A DNA stretch of 64,000 nucleotides from Mesorhizobium australicum (GTDB taxonomy: Bacteria; Pseudomonadota; Alphaproteobacteria; Rhizobiales; Rhizobiaceae): contig NZ_FXBL01000002.1 in NCBI RefSeq assembly GCF_900177325.1, forward strand, positions 62,001 through 126,000, read 5' to 3'. The translations under genes and the position numbers were made by a program. The stretch's first letter is position 1. The number at the start of each line of letters is the position of its first letter. The notes under the pieces were generated by a model. That model worked only from the letters and a program-made list of their open reading frames with translations, was not told where the DNA came from and made no database searches. This document shows positions 16,813 through 24,300 of this stretch, in pieces.

Positions 16813-17139
16813 CTATTTCGTTTGCAGATGTCGCGGCAAAGCTGGAAGCGGGCCGTCATGCGGTGGCCGGTCGGCCTCCGCCGCGACGTCGGCTGCGAGC
16901 CGCGCGGCGACGTCATCGGGAAGGGGTGTGAAGTCGAAGCCCTGAGCAAGCGCAGCCGCGTGCAGGGCGTGGAGCGTTTCGTATTCGCGGTCGCTGGTGC
17001 CGAGCCACAGAGCGAGATCGTCGCCGCTCTCGTCGGGGAACGCCTGCAGGAAGAAGGTGCGCAGGGGCGGATCGTAGCCGATGATGGCGTCAGAATCGGC
17101 GCGGTGGTTGCCGGTAACGGTGATGGTGTAACGGCTCAT
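16813..17139 (-). CDS. hypothetical acidic protein downstream of DUF736
   Basis: The 108-residue product has an N-terminal beta-like segment (Ser-Arg-Tyr-Thr-Ile-Thr-Val-Thr-Gly) and an acidic centre (Phe-Pro-Asp-Glu-Ser-Gly-Asp-Asp). ATG 17139 follows a GGAGG ribosome site. A strong terminator (17161-17195) separates it from DUF736, so it is only partly co-expressed with that gene. No function is known. Its short, acidic character fits the DNA-mimic type of anti-defence protein, but this is speculation. Confidence 0.65.
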   Translation of the reverse strand: MSRYTITVTGNHRADSDAIIGYDPPLRTFFLQAFPDESGDDLALWLGTSDREYETLHALHAAALAQGFDFTPLPDDVAARLAADVAAEADRPPHDGPLPALPRHLQTK

Positions 17140-17160
17140 GGAGGCCTCCTGTTGTGGAGC

Positions 17161-17195
17161 AAAAAGCGAGCCGGCCCCTTGTGGGGCCGGCTCGC
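17161..17195 (-). terminator. Rho-independent terminator after DUF736
   Basis: A perfect 13-base stem (GCGAGCCGGCCCC at 17166-17178 with its complement at 17183-17195) with a TTGT loop is followed on the minus strand by TTTTT. It lies seven bases after the DUF736 stop. Confidence 0.9.
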
Positions 17196-17201
17196 TGCGG
17201 T

Positions 17202-17525
17202 TCACTGCGGGTTGTTCCACAGGATCACCTTCTTGTTCTCGTCACCGCCGGGGGCGGGCGCGAGGTTGCCGAAGATCACGCCGATCTCGGGGGCTTCCAG
17301 CTTGACCGAGAGGTATTCCTCGCCCGAACGCTGGGAGATGCGGTGCCAGCCGGCTCCAATCTCGAAGCCCGTGCGCTTGTTGACGATGCGGTAGTCGGGG
17401 GCATCCTCGCGGGTCTTGTTGGCGTTCGGGATCAGGGTGATCGGGGCGTTGACCCGCAGCGTGGCGAACACGCCTTCCATCGAGCCGTCGGCCTTGGCGG
17501 TGAGGTTTGCGATCGTGGTGGCCAT
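17202..17525 (-). CDS. DUF736 family protein
   Basis: The 107-residue product begins Met-Ala-Thr-Thr-Ile-Ala-Asn-Leu-Thr, contains Asp-Tyr-Arg-Ile and Glu-Ile-Gly-Ala-Gly-Trp-His-Arg at the centre, and ends with a Gly-Gly-Asp-Glu-Asn-Lys segment, the full length of the DUF736 family. It is common on rhizobial plasmids, and its function is unknown. A good ribosome site (AAGGAGAA) precedes the start, and the upstream spacer contains a large hairpin (17638-17691), so expression may be high or early in transfer. Confidence 0.9.
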   Translation of the reverse strand: MATTIANLTAKADGSMEGVFATLRVNAPITLIPNANKTREDAPDYRIVNKRTGFEIGAGWHRISQRSGEEYLSVKLEAPEIGVIFGNLAPAPGGDENKKVILWNNPQ

Positions 17526-17637
17526 GGTACTTCTCCTTCGGTTGCATCGGGACCATTCCCGATGGCGCCAAAGGAGGGGGCCGTCCTGCTGCGGTCACTC
17601 GGCAACAAATTCTGGAAAATTCTATTTGCCACCGACA

Positions 17638-17691
17638 GCGGGCCGCACTTTCAAAGGGGCCCGCTTGCGGGAAGGAAAGTGCCTGGCCCGC
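17638..17691. repeat. 54-base nested hairpin upstream of DUF736
   Basis: The outer arms GCGGGCC (17638-17644) and GGCCCGC (17685-17691), middle arms CACTTTC (17646-17652) and GAAAGTG (17675-17681), and an inner CCCGC-TT-GCGGG form a three-tier hairpin. It is placed 113-166 bases upstream of the DUF736 ATG and lacks a T-run. It is a candidate single-strand DNA promoter or protein-binding site. The gap 17526-18290 (765 bases) shows no convincing gene otherwise; frames over 17775-18302 on both strands have no family resemblance. Confidence 0.65.
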
Positions 17692-18290
17692 AAACAAGAA
17701 ACCGAAATCGAATTTTCCTGAATTTTTGTCGAGCGTACCCCCAACGGGGGTTGACCGCAAAAGCAGGCGGTCCACTACAAAGGCGACATGACACGGGAAT
17801 GGTCCGGATGTGAACGAAGGCGATGCTTCCGGCCACCAACGCAGATCCTTCGCGCCAGGCACGCGCTCACAGGCACAGGTTTGCCTGGCCTGCAGGCCAA
17901 TTCCTTGATCACGGCGCCGCACCCGACCGCCCAGCGCGGATCGCCCCTGCCCCGTCTCCCGTCATGCGCCGGTTCCGCGGTTGCGGGCGGCAGGTGCCGC
18001 ACCATTCCCGCACCGGCCAGAAATACCTCTCGGCGATCTGGGCGCCGCAGGGAACGCGCTGCCTCATCTGCAACCGCCCTGCCCGTGGCACGACCGAGAC
18101 CGAGGTATCGCTGCCGAGCGCTCGTGGTCCGCGAGAGACGGTATCGCAAGGTCGGCATCGAGAGATGAAGCCAAGTATCGGTCGCCGTCACCGGCAACCC
18201 CGTACCGGTACGTCCGCCAAGGTCGGCCTCCGGCCGGGGTGGCGGCTGACGCCGCCCGATCGTGAGCCGATCACGAGTAGCTCGCCACGA

Positions 18291-18824
18291 TCAGCCCTCT
18301 AGCGCGAGGCGCTCATCTGCGGTCATGCGCGCTTCGACCTCGCGGCGCACGCCCGAGCCGGCATGGTGTAACATCGCGCGCCAGTCCACGATGCTGTGTA
18401 CGGTTCCCACAGTGCCCCGCATCGTGTCGTAGACGACGCAGGGGCTGCCGATCATCGCCAGGCGTAGAATGTTGAGGCATGTTCCAGACGAAGCGCCGTC
18501 CCAGACCATCAGGCCGAAATCGGCGCGACGGGCCATTTCCCGGTCCTTCGCAGCGTGGATGGCGAAGCCCTTTGAGCCGTCAGGCGGTGGGACGTGATAG
18601 GCAGCCCAGTCACCGAGATTGTTTCGCGGCTCGGCTCGCGCATGGAAGACGCCGACATGCTCGTAATTGTACCCTGCCAGCAGGCCCTGCATCTCGGCAT
18701 CCGCGCCCGGCGCATCGCCGATTAGCACGCCATGTTCGGCCGCGACGAGCGTGCCGACCCGTTCGATTGCGGGGACAGGGAGTTCGAAGATGCCGCGTGA
18801 GCCGCCCATAAATATCATTGCCAT
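18291..18824 (-). CDS. SLOG-like Rossmann nucleotide-binding protein
   Basis: The 177-residue product opens with Met-Ala-Met-Ile-Phe-Met-Gly-Gly-Ser-Arg-Gly-Ile and continues with Gly-Asp-Ala-Pro-Gly-Ala-Asp. This is the glycine-rich loop and acidic pattern of SLOG/YspA-type folds, which bind nucleotides or ADP-ribose-like ligands and often act as sensors in defence and counter-defence systems. A later Met-Val-Trp-Asp-Gly segment fits the same fold. The ATG at 18824 follows AGGGAAAG. The neighbouring gene 19137-20078 has a related DUF2493 domain. Confidence 0.75.
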   Translation of the reverse strand: MAMIFMGGSRGIFELPVPAIERVGTLVAAEHGVLIGDAPGADAEMQGLLAGYNYEHVGVFHARAEPRNNLGDWAAYHVPPPDGSKGFAIHAAKDREMARRADFGLMVWDGASSGTCLNILRLAMIGSPCVVYDTMRGTVGTVHSIVDWRAMLHHAGSGVRREVEARMTADERLALEG

Positions 18825-18892
18825 GGTCGCTTTCCCTTCTCTCAATGCGCCCGCCCCCAGCGCGGCTCTCCTCTCCCTCTCTTGCGCGAGGG

Positions 18893-18987
18893 ATCGTCAC
18901 CGCAGGCCGAGACAGCGGAGCCGGCTCGGGGAGCGGCGGCACGCCGCGACTAGAGCTCGGCCGGCCGTAGGCCGGCGCGCCCAGACC
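18893..18987. repeat. intergenic repeat, copy 2
   Basis: This is the second copy of the about 95-base repeat described at 16284-16380, sharing GAGCGGCG and the GGCCG(C/T)AGGCCGG core followed by CGCCCAGAC. It occupies most of the spacer upstream of the SLOG gene. Nothing else is seen in 18825-19080. Confidence 0.55.
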
Positions 18988-19080
18988 GGATCTTCGGACA
19001 ATTGAGGCACTCACGCGTCTGATACGCTCCCTCCTGTCCGACGCGTTGAATTCGGCAGGCCGGGACGGTTTGTGCGCAAA

Positions 19081-19114
19081 CGAAGAACCCGACCGTTCGC
19101 GGTCGGATTCTTCG
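19081..19114 (-). terminator. hairpin terminator after the DUF2493 gene
   Basis: The arms CGAAGAA-CCCGACCG and CGGTCGGA-TTCTTCG with a TTCG loop form a long stem just past the stop of the 19137-20078 gene. The minus-strand sequence after it (TTTGC) has a short T-run. Confidence 0.7.
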
Positions 19115-19136
19115 ACGCAGAGAATGAAGGCGGCGC

Positions 19137-20078
19137 TCACGCGCCACCTTCCGTGAAGCGCCAGACCGGGATGCCCAGCCGGCGGGCCTTGTCGGCCAGG
19201 TTCTCGGTGATGCCGGAGCCGGGGAAGACGATCAGCCCGTAGGGCATGACCGAGAGCAACTGGTCGTTGCGGCGAAACGGGGCCGCCTTGGCGTGCCGGT
19301 TCCAGTCCGGCTTGAAGGCGATCTGCGTGACCTTACGGTTTTCCGCCCAGCAGGCGGCGATGCGCTCGGCGCCGCGCGGGCTGCCTCCGTGCAGGAGCAC
19401 CATGTCGGCGTGCTTCTCGCGAGCCTTGTCGAGCGCGTCCCAGATGCGGTCGTGCTCGTTGCAATCGAGGCCGCCGGCGAAGGCGATCTTGGTGCCGGCC
19501 GGGACCAGCACCTCGGTCTCCGCGCGGCGGCGCGCGGCGAGGAAATCGCGACTGTCGATCACCGCCGCAGTCATCGCCTGGTGGGAGACCTTCGAGCCGG
19601 TGCGTGGCCGCCAGGCCGATCCGGTCTGCGCCTCGTAGAGGTCGGCCGCCTCGTCGCGCATGATCTCGAGGACATTGCGGCGCTCGATATAGGTGATGCC
19701 TTCTGCCGTCAGCCGCTCCAGCTCGACGGACTTCACCTCGGAGCCGTCCTGTTCGCCCTGGCTGGAGCGCTGCGCCTCCTCATTGCGGTCGAGGTTGCGG
19801 GCGACGCGCTCGGCGGCGCGGTGGAAGACGTTGGTGAAGGACCAGAGCAGGTCGTCGAGGTCGGGTTCGAGCCTGGTGTCGCCGAGCATGCCGGCGAAGG
19901 TCTCGACGATGCCTGCAAGGCCGGCCCGGATCACCTTGTCGTCGGGCAGCGGCCGGGGATCGGGCTCGTCCTGATGCGGGCGATGGCCGTACATCTGCAG
20001 TTCGAGGATGACGCGGTCGGTCGGCGAGGAGGCGTGGTAGGGCTCGTAGGCGTCGTCGAAAGGAAGCTCGTAGGTCAT
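19137..20078 (-). CDS. DUF2493 (SLOG/YspA-like) domain protein
   Basis: The 313-residue product has an acidic helical N-terminal 180 residues and a C-terminal DUF2493 domain. That domain has Ile-Ala-Phe-Ala-Gly-Gly-Leu-Asp near residue 195, then Leu-Leu-His-Gly-Gly-Ser-Pro-Arg-Gly-Ala-Glu-Arg-Ile-Ala near 225, then Val-Phe-Pro-Gly-Ser-Gly-Ile-Thr. These are the nucleotide-binding loops of the family. ATG 20078 follows GGAGACAC, and longer starts extend through a GC-rich palindromic spacer (20079-20331) and are not supported. Found beside the Toprim gene on many rhizobial plasmids; function unknown. Confidence 0.85.
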   Translation of the reverse strand: MTYELPFDDAYEPYHASSPTDRVILELQMYGHRPHQDEPDPRPLPDDKVIRAGLAGIVETFAGMLGDTRLEPDLDDLLWSFTNVFHRAAERVARNLDRNEEAQRSSQGEQDGSEVKSVELERLTAEGITYIERRNVLEIMRDEAADLYEAQTGSAWRPRTGSKVSHQAMTAAVIDSRDFLAARRRAETEVLVPAGTKIAFAGGLDCNEHDRIWDALDKAREKHADMVLLHGGSPRGAERIAACWAENRKVTQIAFKPDWNRHAKAAPFRRNDQLLSVMPYGLIVFPGSGITENLADKARRLGIPVWRFTEGGA

Positions 20079-20331
20079 GGCGTGTCTCCGTCGTTGTGGC
20101 CGCGCCGATCGCGGCCTGACAGCGCATCCCGCCGCGCCCCGGGCGCGGACGCACCGAAGGCCGAAGTGAAGCGGAGGACGGCGGGCTTGCCCCGCCGTTG
20201 CGGACGCGACCGGGGGGTGGCAGGGATCGCCTCTCAGGCAGGCCGCGGGCGCGGCCTCTCCGAAGGAACCCCGGCCATGCCTGCGCGGCTTCCGGCGACG
20301 CCGCCCCTGCCCGCTTGCCGGCCTCGCCCGG

Positions 20332-21381
20332 TCATCCGGGCGGCAGGAAGCGACTGGCATCTTCCGGGGCGAGCTGATCGCCGAGCCGTGCCACGAGATG
20401 GCGCGGGCCGAGATGGCGCAGATCGTCGTTGAAGTCGCCGAGCTGCGGACGCAGCACCATGGCGAAGATGCCGGCCTCGCCTGCGCGCTGGCTGAGCCGA
20501 CGGATGCCATTCCTGCCGGCGGCGTCCGCATCGGCGGCGATGTAGAGGCGACGGCAACCAGGCGGGAAGGTCAGGCCGGCGAGGTGATTGGCCGAGGTGG
20601 CGGCGGCCACCGGCAGCGCCGGCATCACGGTGCGGAGCGACGCCATCGTCTCGAAACCCTCGCCGGCAGCCATGACCGGAACGGGCGCGCCAGGCTCCAG
20701 GCCAAGCCAGATGGCGTTGCCGAGAAGATTGCCGAGCGAACGGCGTGGATCGGAGAGTTGCGCCTTGCCGTTGCCTGAAGGATCGAGCCAGGTGCGCTGC
20801 AGGCCGGTGATACGTCCGTCAAGGTCGGTCACGGCGGCGATCAGGGCGGGGAAGGTCAGCGTCTCGCCGGTGACGAGATCGCGGTAGTAGCACCCGAGGT
20901 GGAAGCGCAGGGCGCGCTCACGCGCGGCGAGCAGGAGGCCGCGGCCGGCAAGGTAGCGTTCGGCCAGCGTGCCCAGGATAGGCTGCGACATGGCGAACAG
21001 CCGACGCGCGGCGTCAGGCGAGCCGCGTGCCGCGGCCGGGTGGCGCTGCGCGCCGGGGGCCTGAGCATCCGGTTCCGGATGCGGCTCGTTTAGGAACCGG
21101 CGGGCCTCGTCAGCGACATCGCGGAACTCGATGAGGCCGCAGCTTTCGCGGATGACGTCAAGCAGGTCGCCGAATTCCGACGTCGCCTCGTCGACCCACT
21201 TTCCGGCCGGACCTTTGGCATTGGCTTTCAGCCGCACATGCATGGACCGGCCGCGCGTGTTGCGCACGTCACCGACGATCCAATGATTGCCGGAACGATG
21301 GCCGTTGGAGAGATACTCGCGGCACACCGCTTCGGCATGATCGCCAAGGCGGTGTGCCAGCTCGGAGGCCGAGCCGGTCAT
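20332..21381 (-). CDS. Toprim-domain primase-like protein
   Basis: The 349-residue product has an N-terminal zinc-less primase-like region (Arg-Ser-Gly-Asn-His-Trp and Gly-Lys-Trp-Val-Asp) and a C-terminal Toprim domain: Ala-Ala-Gly-Glu-Gly-Phe-Glu-Thr near residue 230 supplies the catalytic glutamate, and Ala-Ala-Asp-Ala-Asp-Ala-Ala-Gly near 282 the Asp-x-Asp. It could prime complementary-strand synthesis on the incoming single strand. It lies 12 bases after the stop of the large helicase gene, so they are co-transcribed. The tail Leu-Gly-Asp-Phe-Asn-Asp-Asp is conserved in this family. Confidence 0.85.
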   Translation of the reverse strand: MTGSASELAHRLGDHAEAVCREYLSNGHRSGNHWIVGDVRNTRGRSMHVRLKANAKGPAGKWVDEATSEFGDLLDVIRESCGLIEFRDVADEARRFLNEPHPEPDAQAPGAQRHPAAARGSPDAARRLFAMSQPILGTLAERYLAGRGLLLAARERALRFHLGCYYRDLVTGETLTFPALIAAVTDLDGRITGLQRTWLDPSGNGKAQLSDPRRSLGNLLGNAIWLGLEPGAPVPVMAAGEGFETMASLRTVMPALPVAAATSANHLAGLTFPPGCRRLYIAADADAAGRNGIRRLSQRAGEAGIFAMVLRPQLGDFNDDLRHLGPRHLVARLGDQLAPEDASRFLPPG

Positions 21382-21393
21382 GATCGCCTCCCC

Positions 21394-24300
21394 TCAAGCC
21401 GCCGCCGCGCGGTCGGTGATGCCGACCAGTGTGTGGCGCTCAAGCAGCGAGGCGAGCATGGCGCAGCCTTGCCCGCGCGTCGGGATGAACAGCCGAAGCT
21501 TCCAGGAGATGATCTCGGAGATCAGCCCTAGCGCCTTGAGCCGTGGCACCATCGCCGCGGTGAAGCCGATCAGCTCGACGCGGTAGTCACTCATCACCCG
21601 GCTGCGGCGCACGACCAGACCGTCGGCAAGTTGCAGGCCGATCCGACCGTCGACCAGGCCGGTCCAGGCGTCCTCCGGCGCCAGCGTCGGCACATGGTCG
21701 ATGCCGAGATTGCGCAACATGGTGGCGACCAGCGTCGGCGCGATGTGTCGGCCGATAATGCGTTCGCCGGCATCGGTCTGGATGCGATAGACCTGGCAAT
21801 CATGATCCGGCAGGCGCCGCCAGATCGGCAGCAGCAGGCCGGTGACGATGTGAAAGGTACTCGTGGTGAATTCCGGCACGGCAGCGACCTCCGCCTGCCA
21901 CAGCTCGCTGAAGAGTTTCCGGTCCGCCGGCTGCCAGTGGGTTTCGGCAAGGGCGTCGAGACCGAAGCGCAACTCGTCGGTCGGGCGGAGCAGGCGGACG
22001 CGATGCTCGATCGCACCGTCGTCGAGCATGAGGCTGGCGGTCGGCAGCTGGATCGCTGCCCGGCTCGACCTGGTATTGACCAGCAGGACCGATTGCGGCT
22101 CCGCCCGGACAATGGCCAGTGCGTCTGTCAGGCCGAGCGGCCGGATACGGTCCTTGCGCGCGACGGTCAGCACATGCGACTGGGCGCCGGAGACCGGATG
22201 GGTGTAGATTGTCCGGCGATCGGTGACAGTGATGCTCTCGGCCGTGATCGTCTCAAGCCCCTTGTCGAAGGTGCCAGCGGCGATGGCGCCTTCGACCTTT
22301 GCGGCCATCAACTGCTCGAACACCTCGAACAGCAGGTTTTGCGTCTCGATGCGCAGCGCCAGCAGCCGGTTGAGCCACGTCGTGATCGGCGGCAACTCGT
22401 CGCGAAGACCTCCCTCATCGGTGGTCAGCGACAGCCCGGTGACCGCTTCGAACGTTGTCAGCGAGCAGCCTTCGATCTTGCCCTGGTGAAGCAGGTAGTA
22501 GAACTGACGCAGTGCTGCGCGGGCATACGGGCTTTCGAGATTGTCCTCGGAGCGGAACAGCCCTGCCCCACCAGTCTGGCGTTGGCCGCGCGTGATCGCT
22601 CCCAGCGTGTCGAGCCGTCGGGCGATGGTCGACAGGAAGCGTTTGCCGGCCTTCACATTGGCGGCCATCGGCCGGAACAGAGGCGGCTGCGCCTGGTTGG
22701 TGCGGTGGGTTCGGCCGAGTCCCTGGATGGCGTTGTCCGCGCGCCAGCCGGCTTCGAGCAGATAGTGCTTGCGCAGCCTCTGGTTTTTTGCGCCGAGATC
22801 GGCGTGGTAGGAACGGCCGGTGCCGCCGGCGTCGGAAAAGATCAGCACGGACTTGCCGTCATCCATGAAACTCTGCGTCTCGGCGAGATTGGCCGAGCCG
22901 GGACGTGTCTCGACCGCGAGCCGGTCGATGCCGTCGCGGCCAGTCTTCCTGACGATGCGCCGCGAGCGGCCGGTGACTTCGGCGACAACATCCGTCCCGA
23001 AATGGTGGAGGATCTGGTCGAGCGCGCTTCCAACAGGCGGCAGCGACGCCAGCTTTTCGATCATCTCGTCGCGCCGGCGAACCGCTTCACGGCATAGGAC
23101 CGGGTTGCCGTCCTCGTCGTGCACGGGCTGGGAATAGACGTTTCCTTCGGCGTCCGAGTATTCCTCGAACAGCTGCGTCGGGAAGGAGTGCATCAAGTAC
23201 CCTCCTACGTACTCCCTCGGAGTGACATCGACGTGGAGGTCCGACCATTCCTCGGTGGGAATGTCTGCGAGCCGCCGTTCCATCAGCGCCTCACCGGTCG
23301 AGACGATCTGCACCACGGATGAATGACCGTCGGCGCGGTCCCGCTCGATCGCGCCGATCAGCGTCGGCGTCATCATCGAGGTGATCAGGTGCGAGAAGAA
23401 GCGCTGCTTGGTACTCTCAAAGGCCGAGCGCGCCGCAGCCTTGGCATTTCGGTTTAGCGTGCCCGTCTCGCTGGTGATGTTCGCCGCCTCGAGCGCGGCC
23501 GTCAGATTGTTGTGAATGACCTGGAAGGCGTCCGCATAGGCGTTGTAGATGCGAATCTGTTCTTCGGTTAGTTCATGCTCGAGCAGGTCGTATTCGACGC
23601 CGTCATAGGAAAGCGATCGCGACGTGTAGAGTCCGAGCGACTTCAAATCGCGGGCGAGCACTTCCATGGCGGCGACACCACCATCCTCTATCGCGGAGAC
23701 GAACTCGGCACGGTTGGCGAACGGAAAATCCTCGCTGCCCCAGATGCCAAGGCGCTGGGCATAGGCCAGGTTCTCGACAGCCGTAGCGCCGGTTGCCGAG
23801 CCATAGACGATGCGGGCGTCAGGCAGCGCATGTTGCAGGCGTAGGCCGGCTTTGCCTTGCTGCGAGGGTGCAACGTCGCCGCGCTCGCTTTTTCCGCCTG
23901 CGGCGTTCGCCATGGCATGGGCTTCGTCGAAGACGATGACGCCGTCGAAGGGCCTCTTCGGCAGCGTTAAGCCTTCGGCCCTCCCCGCCGAGTCTTCCTT
24001 GTTCCCCGTCGGGCCTCCGGCCCTCTCCGCCTCTTCGCTCACCCAGTCGATGATCTGCGCGATGCGGGATTTCTTGCCGTCACGCTCCTGCGAGCGCAGC
24101 GTCGCGTAGGTTGTGAACAGGATGCCTTCGGCAAGGCGGATCGGCGTCCCTTGCCGATAACGCGACAACGGCTGGACGAGAAGACGTTCCTGGCCGAGTG
24201 CCGCCCAGTCGCGCTGGGCATCCTCCAGAAGCTTGTCCGATTTGGATATCCAGATTGCGCGGCGGCGGCCCTGCTGCCAGTTGTCGAGGATGATGCCGGC

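Noticed and set aside
17775..18302. frames on both strands in the 765-base gap upstream of DUF736
   Set aside because: Composition is Arg/Pro/Ala-rich without family pattern or ribosome site; the region is better explained as regulatory with hairpins.
19293..20432. 379-residue + strand frame
   Set aside because: Antisense to the DUF2493 gene and spacer; low-complexity Val/Gly/Asp content.
21631..23097. 488-residue + strand frame
   Set aside because: It lies wholly inside and opposite to the methyltransferase-helicase gene; the translation is Arg/Gln/Asp-rich and has no family pattern, as expected of an antisense frame in GC-rich DNA.
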